Positions 1-9,390 of a stretch of DNA of 64,000 nt are shown in pieces (the stretch's first letter is position 1; each line of letters begins with the position of its first letter). The stretch covers positions 167,320-231,319 of the forward strand of contig JAVBMY010000005.1 of NCBI GenBank assembly GCA_031551865.1, read 5' to 3'. The DNA comes from Rikenella sp031551865. GTDB taxonomy: Bacteria; Bacteroidota; Bacteroidia; Bacteroidales; Rikenellaceae. The translations under genes and the position numbers were made by a program. Under the pieces are notes generated by a model. That model was not told the DNA's origin. It searched no databases and saw only the letters and a list, made by a program, of their open reading frames with translations.

Positions 1-87
1 GCCCCTTATGCAAGAGCTATTGCGGAATCGCCGTTAAAACAGGAGTGAAAAGGTCTGGCCTATAGCAGGTTGGTTATGAATACGGGG

Positions 88-117
88 CAAAGATAGGAAT
101 AGATTCGGAATTACAAT
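88..117 (-). promoter_or_regulatory. Leftward Bacteroidetes-type promoter for an off-window gene
   Basis: On the minus strand a TATCTTTG box (88-95) matches the Bacteroidetes -7 consensus TAnnTTTG, with ATTG (114-117) 18 bp upstream as a weak -33 element. No start codon follows before the left edge of the window, so the gene it would drive begins outside. Inference from motif only. Confidence 0.4.
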
Positions 118-153
118 GATTGGATATACAATTACTTATCAATTCTCCACTTA

Positions 154-258
154 TGTCATCCCGAGCGAAGCCGGGGAACCTTTTCAATGAAAATACTGTT
201 CGTTACAATTTCTGACAGCATTTGAATAGGTCCCCCGGCTTCGCCCGGCATGACGACA
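154..258. repeat. Family A inverted-repeat element (copy A1)
   Basis: The left arm starts TGTCATCCCGAGCGAAGCC at 154 and the right arm ends near 258 with its near-complement, which has a small insertion at the tip. The centre is AT-rich. It lies 3' of the PBP1A gene. Function is unknown; it would form a long hairpin in RNA or a cruciform in DNA. Confidence 0.75.
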
Positions 259-286
259 TGAGAATTAGGAGGCCCAGCCCAGGGAC

Positions 287-2680
287 TTATTGAAAGAACT
301 CTTCACCCGATCCGGCCCCGAGTTCGTCGCCCGCCGATTCGTGGCCGGGGTCGCAGTCGAAATGCACGGCACCGATCGGTTCGATAAATTTCTCATCGGG
401 ACGGATCCCTATGGATTTGTCGGCGTATACTTTTTGCAGGAAAAGCGCATAGATCGGGAGCGCCATGGCGGCTCCCTCGCCACCGTATATAAAGTGGATG
501 CTGGGCTCGTCGCCACCGACCCACGCGCCGCCCACGATCCGCGGCGTCACGCCCATGAACCAGGCGTCGGCATTGTTGTTGGTCGTACCCGTCTTTCCGC
601 CGACCTCGCCCCGGATACCGTATTTATAGCCCAGACGGGAGGCCGTACCTCCGGCCGCCACACCTTTGAGCATGCCCAGCATGGTGAAGGCCGTATTCTC
701 GCTGATCGCATCGTGCGACTGCGGCGAGAAGGTCGACAGCACGTTACCCTGTTTGTCTTCGATGCGGGTCACGAAGAACGGGTCGATATGGATGCCGCGG
801 TTGGCATAGACAGAGAATGCCCCGCACATCTCGAAGAGCGTCACTTCGGGCGTGCCGACGCACACCGCATGGACCGGATCTATATAACTGGTGATCCCCA
901 TCTTGTGGATCATATCGACTACCGCCTCGGGCGAGCACTGTTTCATGATCCAGGCCGAGTAGTTGTTACGCGAGGCGGCCATCCCCCACGAGAGGGGTTT
1001 CAGTTCACCGTCGTACTCGGTTTTGCTGGCCTCTTTGGGCGACCAGCTTTTGCCCCCGCCCACTTCGATCGTCACCGGCAGGTTGGGCACCAGGTAGCAG
1101 GGGTTGTAGCCCAGGAAGTCGAAAGCGAACGTATAGATGAACGGCTTGACGGTCGAGCCGATCTGGCGTTTGCCCTGGCGCACCATGTCATACTTGAGGT
1201 AGCGGAAGTTAGGACCGCCGACATAAGCGTGCACATAACCCGTGGTGGGGTCCATAGCCATGAAGGAAGCACGCATCAGGGCCTTGTAGTGCAGCACCGA
1301 GTCGCGCGGGGTGAGTGTAGTGTCGCGTTCACCGTTGTAGGTGAATACAGTCATCTCGACGGGCACCTCGAACGAACCCATGATCTCTTCTTCCGAGGCG
1401 CCGTCGGCTTTCATCATGCGGAAGCGCTCGCTCTGCCTGATGGCCCGGTTCATGATGCCGTCGACTTCTTTCTGTGGGATACCATAGAAGACCGACTTGT
1501 AGTTCTTGCGCTGCAGGTCGAACTTAGGCTGGGCCTCGGTGCGCATCTGTTCGAGCAATGCCTCTTCGGCGTAGCGCTGCATGCGCGAGTCGACGGTCGT
1601 GTATATCTTCAGCCCGTCTTTGTAAAGGTTATAGGGGGTTCCGTCGGACTTGACGTTTTTGTTGCACCAGCCGTAGAGCGGGTCTTTCTCCCAGAGGATC
1701 ATGGCCTGCTCGTAGTCCCAGTCGTTCTGGTATTCGCGGCGTTTGGGCTCGTTCGAGGTCATGTAGAGGCGGAGCATCTCGCGGAAATAGGTAGCGATCC
1801 CCTCGTTGTGCGAAATGGGGTGGTAATCCAGCACGATGGGGCGGGCTTTGTATTCTTCGGCCTCGGCTTCGGTGATATATCCGGCGGCGGACATGCGGCC
1901 GAGCACCGTGTTACGGCGCTGGAGGGCCCGCTCGGGATTCGTTTTGGGGCTATAGCGCGACGGGGCGTTCACCACGCCGACGAGCATGGCGGCCTCTTCG
2001 GGGAGCAGTTCTTTCGGGGTCTTGTTGAAGAAGGTGCGCGCGGCCGATTTGATACCGAAGGCATTCGAGCCGTACTCCACGGTGTTGAGATACATCACCA
2101 CGATCTCTTCTTTGGTGTAGTTGTGTTCGAGCATCACGGCGGTAATCCATTCCTTGAGCTTCGACACGACGAGTTTGCCGGCTTTGGCGAAAGCGTTACT
2201 GCGCACGGTGTCGCGCGGGTAGAGGTTCTTGGCCAGCTGCTGCGAGATGGTGCTGCCGCCGCCCTGTCCTTTGTCGCCCATCAGCACGGTCTTGACACCC
2301 ACACGGGCCAAGCCGGGGAAGTCGATCCCGGAATGCGAGTCGAAACGCGCGTCTTCGGTGGCGATGAGTGCGGCCACCAGATAGGGAGAGAGGTCTTTGT
2401 AATCGACGTACGAGCGGTTCTGGATAAAGAAGTTGCCGAGGTTCTTGCCGTCGACCGAGATGATTTCGGTGGCGAGGTTGCTGCGCGGGTTTTCGAGCTC
2501 TTCGAAGGTAGGAAGCTTGCCGAAGGCGCCGAAACCGATCAGCAGCAACAACAACAGCAACACGGCCAGCGGCGCCAGCACGATGCTCCAGAACACCCAG
2601 TTCACCCGGCGACGGTTTTTCTTATCGTTCAGGTAGGCCTGTGAGTTTTTGACTTTTTGTTTGAATGTGGTCTTTGCCAT
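287..2680 (-). CDS. Penicillin-binding protein 1A, bifunctional glycosyltransferase/transpeptidase
   Basis: Class A PBP of 797 aa that polymerises lipid II into glycan strands and cross-links the peptides on the outer face of the inner membrane. A short basic cytoplasmic tail is followed by one membrane anchor (about residues 27-50). The glycosyltransferase domain shows ATEDARF with catalytic Glu109, followed by GGGSTISQQLAKN (about 140-152). The transpeptidase domain has the nucleophile motif STVK (Ser509, Lys512), SRN (570-572) and KTG (696-698). The length is usual for Bacteroidetes PBP1A. It reads leftward after panB (about 200 bp between them) with no clear promoter in the gap. All catalytic motifs are intact, so the enzyme is expected to be active. 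The C-terminus ends in a short acidic, Gly-rich tail. Confidence 0.95.
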   Translation of the reverse strand: MAKTTFKQKVKNSQAYLNDKKNRRRVNWVFWSIVLAPLAVLLLLLLLIGFGAFGKLPTFEELENPRSNLATEIISVDGKNLGNFFIQNRSYVDYKDLSPYLVAALIATEDARFDSHSGIDFPGLARVGVKTVLMGDKGQGGGSTISQQLAKNLYPRDTVRSNAFAKAGKLVVSKLKEWITAVMLEHNYTKEEIVVMYLNTVEYGSNAFGIKSAARTFFNKTPKELLPEEAAMLVGVVNAPSRYSPKTNPERALQRRNTVLGRMSAAGYITEAEAEEYKARPIVLDYHPISHNEGIATYFREMLRLYMTSNEPKRREYQNDWDYEQAMILWEKDPLYGWCNKNVKSDGTPYNLYKDGLKIYTTVDSRMQRYAEEALLEQMRTEAQPKFDLQRKNYKSVFYGIPQKEVDGIMNRAIRQSERFRMMKADGASEEEIMGSFEVPVEMTVFTYNGERDTTLTPRDSVLHYKALMRASFMAMDPTTGYVHAYVGGPNFRYLKYDMVRQGKRQIGSTVKPFIYTFAFDFLGYNPCYLVPNLPVTIEVGGGKSWSPKEASKTEYDGELKPLSWGMAASRNNYSAWIMKQCSPEAVVDMIHKMGITSYIDPVHAVCVGTPEVTLFEMCGAFSVYANRGIHIDPFFVTRIEDKQGNVLSTFSPQSHDAISENTAFTMLGMLKGVAAGGTASRLGYKYGIRGEVGGKTGTTNNNADAWFMGVTPRIVGGAWVGGDEPSIHFIYGGEGAAMALPIYALFLQKVYADKSIGIRPDEKFIEPIGAVHFDCDPGHESAGDELGAGSGEEFFQ

Positions 2681-2882
2681 CTTCTGTGTATTGCGTGGCG
2701 TACGGAACGCCTTTTATGGGTTTGGTCGTTGGCGGGGGCCTCACAAGCCCCCCTGAGGTTGAACAGGAATGAATCGAAAACGAAAGCGCCCCGGTCAAAG
2801 TAAATCCGGTTTTCGGTTTCGTCTCCCGTTTTTGGTTTCCGGGCTCCGGATTCCGGTTTCCTTCCGGACCTCCGGGAAGAGG

Positions 2883-3698
2883 TTAATATTGTTCGTTCTC
2901 GTTGGGGAAATCGCCGCTTTTCACATCTTCGCGGTAGCGCCCGAAGGCCTCTTCCATCTCTTCGCGCAGGTTGAGGTAGCGGCGCAGGAAACGGGGCGAG
3001 AATTCGTCGTTGATACCGAGCATGTCGTACGAGACGAGCACCTGGCCGTCGACCCCGCCTCCGGCCCCGATGCCGATGATCGGTATGCGGACGGCTTGCG
3101 CCACGCGTTCGGCCAGTATGGCCGGTATTTTTTCGAGCACGATGCCGAAGCATCCGGCTTTTTCGAGCAGCAGGGCGTCGTCGTAGAGTTTGGCGGCCTC
3201 GGCCTCTTCCTGGGCGCGGACGGCGTAAGTACCGTATTTGTTGATCGACTGTGGCGTGAGCCCGAGATGCCCCATCACGGGTATCCCGGCGCACAGGATG
3301 CGCTGCACCGATTCGATGATCTCGGCCCCGCCTTCGAGTTTCACGGCATCGGCTTCGGTCTCTTTCATGATGCGGATGGCCGACGAGAGCGCCTCTTTCG
3401 AATTGCCCTGATAAGTGCCGAACGGCAGGTCGACCACCACGAGCGCGCGTTTCACGGCCCGGGCTACAGCACGACCGTGGTAGATCATGTCATTCAGTGT
3501 CATCGGCACGGTAGTCTGGTATCCGGCAATGACGTTGGCGGCCGAGTCGCCCACGAGGATCACGTCGATCCCGGCGGCGTCGAGTATCCCGGCCATGGTG
3601 TAATCGTAGGCGGTGAGCATGGCGATCTTTTCGCCGCGGGCTTTCATTTCGGAGAGCCGGTAGGTGGTGACCACCCGGGTTTTGCTTTCTGTCGACAT
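2883..3698 (-). CDS. panB: 3-methyl-2-oxobutanoate hydroxymethyltransferase (PanB)
   Basis: First committed step of pantothenate (vitamin B5, CoA) synthesis: transfers a hydroxymethyl group from methylene-tetrahydrofolate to 2-oxoisovalerate to give ketopantoate. Cytoplasmic. The start is placed at 3698 (MSTESKTR), giving 271 aa, the usual PanB length. A longer in-frame reading to 3803 has no family support. Visible motifs are LTAYDY, the metal-binding segment LVGDSAANV, TVPMTLNDM, KLEGG, and PVMGHLGLTPQS near the middle. No other pantothenate gene is nearby, so it appears monocistronic or loosely linked to PBP1A downstream. No pantothenate-specific leader is apparent. Confidence 0.95.
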   Translation of the reverse strand: MSTESKTRVVTTYRLSEMKARGEKIAMLTAYDYTMAGILDAAGIDVILVGDSAANVIAGYQTTVPMTLNDMIYHGRAVARAVKRALVVVDLPFGTYQGNSKEALSSAIRIMKETEADAVKLEGGAEIIESVQRILCAGIPVMGHLGLTPQSINKYGTYAVRAQEEAEAAKLYDDALLLEKAGCFGIVLEKIPAILAERVAQAVRIPIIGIGAGGGVDGQVLVSYDMLGINDEFSPRFLRRYLNLREEMEEAFGRYREDVKSGDFPNENEQY

Positions 3699-3800
3699 GA
3701 CATTGATGTGAGGTTGGTTCTGCATTCCGAATGCGACTTCAAATGTAGTCATTTTAGCGGAAACCATTCTTCTCTCACACCATAAACACCCCCGCACAAA

Positions 3801-3837
3801 CAAAAAAGGCGTATCCCCGCTTGGTGGGGATACGCCT
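3801..3837 (-). terminator. Rho-independent terminator of the lipoprotein gene
   Basis: Perfect 12 bp stem (3807-3818 with 3826-3837), 7-base loop, and six Ts on the minus strand (A run 3802-3807). It sits 26 bp beyond the stop of the coiled-coil lipoprotein gene that starts at 4717. Confidence 0.85.
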
Positions 3838-3862
3838 CGGAGGGAAATAAGGCCGGGCGGGG

Positions 3863-4717
3863 CTATCGGTACGAGATCACGAGGATGCGCGAGTTGCTCC
3901 AGAACTGTTCGCGGTTGGTAATCACGAGCTCTTCGGTCACACCCTCGTCATCCACCACCAGCATGTAGCTGTCGGCCGGGTGAGAACTGACGATTTTGGG
4001 ACGTTTGTGCCCGATCTTGATGCGGTCGACCTTGCGGACGTCGATACGGGTGAAATCTTGCATATCGGTCGCGTTGCCGAGCACACGGGTACGGCCGATG
4101 AATCCCCGTTTGTCGATAATTTCCTGCTGGAGGAGCGTTTTCTCCTGACCTACGACATAGTAGGCGGTATGGAGTTCAGCATCCTGCTGGCTCACCGTGG
4201 ACTGGAGGGCCGATTTGTCGCCTTCGAGGGTCAGCACCGTACGACCGAGGGCCTCGACCTGGATATTGAGCGCTTCGACCTGTTTGGTGAGTTCGGCGAT
4301 CTGGCCGTCTTTCTGTTCGATCTGGGCCTGGAGTTGGTCAACCAGTTTCTGCAGGGCGTCGATCTTCACGTTGGCTGCCTTGAGTTGTGACGTGGAAGCC
4401 TGCAGGCGCTGGATGGTCTGGCGGTTTTGCTCAAGCAGCTTATTGATGGCCGCGATGTTGTCGGCGATCTGTTCTTTGACCGGTTTCGTGATGTCGCCCT
4501 GCGCCTGGGTAGTCACGATCTTTTCGCGGTTGGTGATCTCCTGGATGTTGGCGGCGATCTGCGAAATGTCGCCGAACGCTTCATTGATTATGGAATCCTT
4601 CTGGTATACAACAGTCCACAGCGAATCGTTCGACGACTGGAGTTGCTGCTGCTGTTTGCTGGGGCCGCAGGCCGTCGCCATCGCGGCAATCCCTGCAAGG
4701 ATAAGTAATTTTTTCAT
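3863..4717 (-). CDS. Coiled-coil lipoprotein, function unknown
   Basis: Protein of 284 aa with a lipoprotein signal peptide: a hydrophobic stretch ending in ATAC, so Cys17 would be acylated and the protein anchored in an outer or inner membrane leaflet. Residues from about 20 to 190 are Gln/Lys/Leu-rich and look like a long coiled coil (repeated Leu and Ile at heptad spacing). The last ~90 residues form a more globular domain ending in ILVISYR. No catalytic motif was recognised. I know similar uncharacterised lipoproteins from Bacteroidales but cannot assign a family. It is transcribed alone: a strong terminator lies downstream, and the divergent DUF3078 gene starts 165 bp upstream. Confidence 0.75.
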   Translation of the reverse strand: MKKLLILAGIAAMATACGPSKQQQQLQSSNDSLWTVVYQKDSIINEAFGDISQIAANIQEITNREKIVTTQAQGDITKPVKEQIADNIAAINKLLEQNRQTIQRLQASTSQLKAANVKIDALQKLVDQLQAQIEQKDGQIAELTKQVEALNIQVEALGRTVLTLEGDKSALQSTVSQQDAELHTAYYVVGQEKTLLQQEIIDKRGFIGRTRVLGNATDMQDFTRIDVRKVDRIKIGHKRPKIVSSHPADSYMLVVDDEGVTEELVITNREQFWSNSRILVISYR

Positions 4718-4764
4718 GTTCGGTCGTTGTTGGTTGGTTGATATATGGACACAGGTATCCGCCG

Positions 4765-4824
4765 CAAATTTACGTCAAAAAACATACCATTATCCGTGAA
4801 CCCCCCAAATTTTACGTAAATTTG
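4765..4824. promoter_or_regulatory. Divergent promoter region, lipoprotein / DUF3078
   Basis: Two TAAATTTG boxes in opposite orientations match the Bacteroidetes -7 consensus: 4765-4772 on the minus strand, facing the lipoprotein gene, and 4817-4824 on the plus strand, facing the DUF3078 gene. No convincing -33 TTTG is placed 19-21 bp upstream of either. Motif-based inference. Confidence 0.5.
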
Positions 4825-4881
4825 CGAATCATCGGCCCAGGCCTGCCGGCCTGGCCCCGTGTTATTTTATTTCAGTAAGTT

Positions 4882-6000
4882 ATGTACAGAATCACAGGCC
4901 TCAGAAGATCCGCCCTCGCGGTCCTGGCAGGAATGGCCGCCGCGACGGGCAATGCTTACGCACAATTTACCCCCGCCCAGCCCAGCAGCGAACGCCCCGA
5001 GTCAGGCAACATCGAGGTGGTGGCTGTTCCGCCGGCCCAGAACGGCACACCCAAAGTAGACATCTACAGCGATGCCTACGACCGCCAATTGCGCAAGGAA
5101 CGCTTCAAGCAACGCAACACCATGAAACTGACGGCTGGGCTCACCGTCACCCAGACCTCGTTCGAAAATTGGCAAAAGGGCGGTAATAATTCGTTCGCCG
5201 GCCGGGCCACGCTCTATGGCGAACACCGCTACACAGCCCCCGTGTTCAGCGTATTGAATATTTTCGATGCCAAGTATGGCCTGCAACGCGTAGTCGGCCA
5301 GACACGCAAGACCGAAGACTACGTGGGTATCTCAAGCACCCAGAACTGGAACATCTCGCAGCGGTGGAAACTCTCGCTCAACGAAATGTGGAAATCGCAG
5401 TTCAGCAATGGCTACACCTACGCGTCCGACGGGACACGCACGTTCAAGTCCACGTTCATGGCCCCCGGCACATTCGAGATTTCGGGAGGTTTCACCTACG
5501 AATCGCCGAACAAGAAACTGAACATCCTGCTGGCCCCCATTTCGGGAAAAATGACCTTCGTGCTGAACGACGAGCTGGCCGCCATAGGCGGTTTCGGCCC
5601 CCCGAAAGGCGACCGTTTCAAAACCGAACTCGGTATCATGGCCCGCATCATGTACAACGAAAAGATCTATAAAAACAAGATCGAATACGCCACCAAATTC
5701 GAAAGTTTCTGGAACTATTCGGGCATCCCGGCCATGTGGTGGGAAAACAAACTGAACTTCAAGTTCTCGGACGTGCTTTCGGCCAACTTCTACGTGCTGA
5801 TGATCTATGACCAGCGCATCATCACGCCCAAAGTGTCCGAGTTCCAGAAAACCAACCCCGGTGCGCCAGTGAACGGCTGGGACTACCTGCAACTCAACCA
5901 GTCAATGGGTTTCGGTCTGGTCTATACCATGAAATCCAAGCCCCGCGAACCGATCAAGACCAGCACCATCACCCGCTCACGGCTCAAGACGCTGAAATAA
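4882..6000 (+). CDS. DUF3078 family protein, probable secreted or outer-membrane beta protein
   Basis: 372 aa with an N-terminal signal peptide (about residues 1-27, ending AYA before QFTPA). The mature part has alternating aromatic/polar strands typical of a Bacteroidetes outer-membrane beta-barrel. It carries the DUF3078 hallmark around residues 88-105 (LTVTQTSFENWQKGGNNSF), followed by repeated strands. DUF3078 has no known function. It is flanked by convergent fabD (downstream) and the divergent lipoprotein gene, so it is a single-gene unit. The start at 4882 is the first Met giving a good signal peptide. I assign the family with fair confidence; the barrel location is inference. Confidence 0.8.
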   Translation: MYRITGLRRSALAVLAGMAAATGNAYAQFTPAQPSSERPESGNIEVVAVPPAQNGTPKVDIYSDAYDRQLRKERFKQRNTMKLTAGLTVTQTSFENWQKGGNNSFAGRATLYGEHRYTAPVFSVLNIFDAKYGLQRVVGQTRKTEDYVGISSTQNWNISQRWKLSLNEMWKSQFSNGYTYASDGTRTFKSTFMAPGTFEISGGFTYESPNKKLNILLAPISGKMTFVLNDELAAIGGFGPPKGDRFKTELGIMARIMYNEKIYKNKIEYATKFESFWNYSGIPAMWWENKLNFKFSDVLSANFYVLMIYDQRIITPKVSEFQKTNPGAPVNGWDYLQLNQSMGFGLVYTMKSKPREPIKTSTITRSRLKTLK

Positions 6001-6233
6001 AGCCTGATACGCCCCTCCAGCCATCTCTGGAAAAAGTAACTTCCACTTGCTGCGGGCAAATGAGCAGAGTGGACTCGGCATCTGATGGCACCGCGTGCCT
6101 GAGAACAATCGCCCGGCTCCTGGCGGGGACGTCGAACCGTTTACGCTCAACAACTATTGTCATTGAAAGTAAACGGGCCGCCGCTAAGCCCGCAGAAACA
6201 AGGCCTCGCTACGCCCCGGCCGTCCCAACTCCG

Positions 6234-6277
6234 CAAAAAAGAGGCGGTGCGATCCTGTGATGGATCGCACCGCCTCT
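6234..6277 (-). terminator. Rho-independent terminator of fabD
   Basis: Perfect 16 bp stem (6240-6255 with 6262-6277), 6-base loop, and a run of Ts on the minus strand (A run 6234-6240). It lies 20 bp past the fabD stop. The rest of the gap (6001-6233) holds nothing I can identify. Confidence 0.9.
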
Positions 6278-6296
6278 GCATTTCATCTTTGAAAAG

Positions 6297-7187
6297 CTAC
6301 AGCGTGGCCAGCGACTCGGTGGGCATTTCGCGGTTCACTTTCTTGATCAGGCCGGCAAGTACATTGCCCGGGCCGAGTTCGGTGAACGACGCGGCGCCGT
6401 CGGCAATCATGTTTTCCATGATCTGCGTCCAGCGTACCGGGGCAGTGAGCTGGGCGATCAGGTTGGCCTTGATTTTGCCGGGATCGGTATAGGGTTTGGC
6501 ATCGACGTTCTGGTAAACCGGGCAACGGGGCGCTTTGACCTCGGCGGCAGCGATGGCCGCTTCGAGTTCGACGCGGGCCGGTTCCATCAACGGTGAGTGG
6601 AACGCACCGCCCACATTGAGCTTCAGCGCACGTTTCGCACCGGCCTCGGTCAATTTGGCGCAGGCTTCTTCGACCCCTTCGATGGTGCCCGAGATCACAA
6701 GCTGGCCGGGGCAATTGTAGTTGGCAGCCACCACGACACTGCTGACCGAAGCGCAGACATCCTCGACCGTTCTGTCGTCGAGGCCAAGGATAGCGGCCAT
6801 CGTCGAGGGCTGCATTTCGCAGGCACGCTGCATGGCCATCGCACGTTTGCTGACCAGCGTAAGGCCCTCTTCGAAGCTCAGGGCGCCGGCAGCCACCAGC
6901 GCGCTGAACTCGCCGAGCGAGTGGCCCGCAGTCATGGCCGGGGCGAATTCGCCGCGAAGTTCGAGCACTTTGGCAAGGATCACCGAGTGCAGGAAGATGG
7001 CGGGCTGGGTCACTTTGGTTTGCTTAAGCTCTTCGTCGGTACCGGCGAACATGATGTCGGTGATGCGGAAACCGAGGATCTCGTTAGCCTTCTCGAACAT
7101 TTCGCGGGCCTGGGGCACCGTGTCGTAGAGCTCTTTGCCCATGCCCACGAACTGGGCTCCCTGGCCGGGGAAAACATATGCTTTCAT
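6297..7187 (-). CDS. fabD: Malonyl-CoA:ACP transacylase (FabD)
   Basis: Loads malonyl groups from CoA onto acyl carrier protein for type II fatty acid synthesis in the cytoplasm. 296 aa, normal for the family. Visible features are the opening FPGQGAQFVGMG, the nucleophile elbow GHSLGEFSAL (Ser about residue 90) and the catalytic His in GGAFHSPLM (about 199-207). The start at 7187 gives the canonical N-terminus MKAYVFPGQGAQ. No other fab gene is adjacent, and the gene has its own promoter box and its own strong terminator, so it is probably monocistronic. Confidence 0.97.
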   Translation of the reverse strand: MKAYVFPGQGAQFVGMGKELYDTVPQAREMFEKANEILGFRITDIMFAGTDEELKQTKVTQPAIFLHSVILAKVLELRGEFAPAMTAGHSLGEFSALVAAGALSFEEGLTLVSKRAMAMQRACEMQPSTMAAILGLDDRTVEDVCASVSSVVVAANYNCPGQLVISGTIEGVEEACAKLTEAGAKRALKLNVGGAFHSPLMEPARVELEAAIAAAEVKAPRCPVYQNVDAKPYTDPGKIKANLIAQLTAPVRWTQIMENMIADGAASFTELGPGNVLAGLIKKVNREMPTESLATL

Positions 7188-7245
7188 AGTATTACAGAGT
7201 TTTTGTTAACTTTTCCGCAGGAATACCGGAATGGCTGCGGTGCCG

Positions 7246-7321
7246 CAAATTTACGATTTTTTTATTATGCGCTCCCGGGAAGCTTCCGTCGCCGGAAACC
7301 GGGCAAAAAAAACTATATTTG
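7246..7321. promoter_or_regulatory. Divergent promoter region fabD / GH2-like gene
   Basis: TAAATTTG on the minus strand (7246-7253) faces fabD, leaving a leader of about 50 nt. TATATTTG on the plus strand (7314-7321) faces the GH2-like gene at 7358. Both match the -7 consensus TAnnTTTG. No good -33 TTTG is seen for either. Confidence 0.55.
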
Positions 7322-7357
7322 CAGATTGCAGTATACACCTCACGTTCCGTCATAGCC

Positions 7358-9361
7358 ATGAAAAACGCACGATACACTACCCTCCTGAAGAACCTTACCC
7401 GAAGCGCGCTCCCGGTCGTGGGCCTTTTGGCTGCCATGACCATACAGGCCGCGGCCCAAATCCCGGTCACCGCCGCGGGGCGCATCATCGATCCCGACGA
7501 GCGCCAACGCGACACGCTGGTCTACCGCAAACTGGAGCGTCCCGCCGAACGCCCCTCGGCCAATCCCCGCGGATTTGCCGAACCGTTCGTGACCGGCAGC
7601 GAACTGCAACCGGCCCGCACCGCCTTCGTCAGCTACCGCAGCGTCAAAGACGCGCTGGCCGCCGATCCCGCCGCCTCGCAGAACGTGATCGACCTGAACG
7701 GCGAGTGGAGCTACCGGGTCTTCAACGACGGGATCAGCGTGATGCTCCTGGGCGAAATCTCCGACTCGGTGGCCGACCTGAGCACCTGGCAAACCGTTGG
7801 CCTGCCGCAACCGCGCGAAATGCACGACGGCAGCCACCGCGTGATCTGGTCCGACAAAGCCTACGATTTCGTCACCTATACCGCCACCAAACCGAAAGTC
7901 CCTGCCGGGCAATCCACCATCGACAAAAATTACTATGGCAGCCAGGTGACGGAGCCCTATCCCGCCCTGCCTGTCCCGATGCCCACGATCGTCTATTCCC
8001 GTTACTTCACCGTGCCGTTCGATCTGGCCGACCGGGCCCTGTTCCTCAACATCGGCGCCGTCAGCGGCAGCGTGCAGGTGTGGGTGAACGGTCAGATGGC
8101 CGGTTACTCGGCCCGCAGTTCGAAAGACCCCGTGGAATTCAACATCTCGCCTTACATCGAACGCGGCAAAAACCGCGTGATGCTCGTGGTCGAAAAATAC
8201 GGTCCCGGCGCCCTGCTCGAAGACCAGCCCGGCTGGCGCCTGAGCGGCGTGACCGGAAATATCTCGGTATTCGCCCAACCCAAGATCCGCATCCGCGACT
8301 ACATCGCCAACGGTTCGCTCGACCCGAGTCACACCAACGGCCTGCTCGAAACCGGGCTGATCATCAAGTCCGAGCTGCTCAACACCCACGACATTGCCGT
8401 ATACTACCAGTTGTTCGACCCCGACGGCAAACTGGTGGGTGAAAACTGGCGCGAAGCCACCATCGGAATGCAGAACGAAGACACCGTACACTTCGCGGTC
8501 CCCGTGCCGAACGCCGTAAAGTGGAGCGCCTCGGAACCCAAGCTCTACACCGTAACCTTCCGCGTGCAGCGCGACGGCCGCGTAACCGAATGTATCGCCT
8601 TCAAGGCCGGGTTCCGCACCGCCGAAGTACGCGACGATAAACTCTACATCAACGGCTCGGCCATCGACATCAAAGGCATCGACCTGGCGGGCGTGCTCAG
8701 CATCCCTCAGGTCGCCAACGATACCGCGCTGATGCGCAACGTGTTAAAACAGATCAAAGGCAAAGGCTATAATTTCGTTCGCACCGGCGGCCGGGCGATT
8801 CCCGCGCGGCTGTACGACATGTGCGACGAGTTGGGGCTATACGTGAGTGCCGTGGCCGACATTAACTCGGCGGGCCTCGACAACAGCCTGAACAAAGGCG
8901 GCTCGTTGACCAACGACCCCGCCTGGTGCGATGCCATCGTCCAGCGTATACAAGCGATGTACGAAGGCGCCAAGACTCACCCTTCGGTCGTGCTGCTCGA
9001 AATGGGCGAGAACGCCGGAAACGGCTACAACATGCAACAGGGCTACCTGGCGCTGCGTGCGCTCGAACGGTCTCGCCCGATCGTCTACAACAGCGCCGGC
9101 AACCAATGGAACAGCGACATGGCGTTCGAGCCGTCGAAACTATTCGTACAGTGGCCCTACCGCTACGACTTCGGCAGCGGCATCGAAACCGTAGCCCTGA
9201 CCGACGACTATCGTGCAGACAACGGCACCGCTGCGCAACAGCAGGAACTGCTGACCGCTGTGCCCGACGAGCCTGTCCCCGCCCCCGCCGCCAAAAAAGG
9301 CAAGAAACAAAAGAGCGCCCCGGCCCCTCAAGAAGGCGGCGACCTGTTCAACCGCAGATAG
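7358..9361 (+). CDS. Degenerate glycoside hydrolase family 2 (beta-galactosidase-like) protein, probable pseudoenzyme
   Basis: 667 aa, starting at 7358 with a signal peptide (MKNARYTTLL to about AAAQ, residue 34). After that come a GH2 jelly-roll sugar-binding domain (about 90-320, with IDLNGEWSYRVFNDG and LLEDQPGWRLSGVTGNI), an Ig-like domain (about 320-430) and a partial TIM barrel. Active beta-galactosidases of this family have NRHEHD, a WSLGNEAG acid/base motif and a second-half nucleophile Glu. Here the corresponding segments read DLAGVL, EMGENAGNG (Asn-Glu swapped to Glu551-Asn552) and nothing, because the protein ends about 115 residues later in a Lys/Pro/Ala tail. The reading frame is intact, so it is a maintained protein rather than an obvious pseudogene. 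It is probably secreted, with a carbohydrate-binding or structural role. The downstream neighbour is an acyltransferase, separated by a family A repeat. Confidence 0.85.
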   Translation: MKNARYTTLLKNLTRSALPVVGLLAAMTIQAAAQIPVTAAGRIIDPDERQRDTLVYRKLERPAERPSANPRGFAEPFVTGSELQPARTAFVSYRSVKDALAADPAASQNVIDLNGEWSYRVFNDGISVMLLGEISDSVADLSTWQTVGLPQPREMHDGSHRVIWSDKAYDFVTYTATKPKVPAGQSTIDKNYYGSQVTEPYPALPVPMPTIVYSRYFTVPFDLADRALFLNIGAVSGSVQVWVNGQMAGYSARSSKDPVEFNISPYIERGKNRVMLVVEKYGPGALLEDQPGWRLSGVTGNISVFAQPKIRIRDYIANGSLDPSHTNGLLETGLIIKSELLNTHDIAVYYQLFDPDGKLVGENWREATIGMQNEDTVHFAVPVPNAVKWSASEPKLYTVTFRVQRDGRVTECIAFKAGFRTAEVRDDKLYINGSAIDIKGIDLAGVLSIPQVANDTALMRNVLKQIKGKGYNFVRTGGRAIPARLYDMCDELGLYVSAVADINSAGLDNSLNKGGSLTNDPAWCDAIVQRIQAMYEGAKTHPSVVLLEMGENAGNGYNMQQGYLALRALERSRPIVYNSAGNQWNSDMAFEPSKLFVQWPYRYDFGSGIETVALTDDYRADNGTAAQQQELLTAVPDEPVPAPAAKKGKKQKSAPAPQEGGDLFNRR

Positions 9362-9390
9362 TGCGTCCGCTCACCCCGGTGATCCTCCTG

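Noticed and set aside
290..2644. 784-codon open frame opposite PBP1A
   Set aside because: It is the shadow of a GC-rich gene: no recognised domain, His/Asp/Val-rich composition, and complete PBP1A motifs on the other strand.
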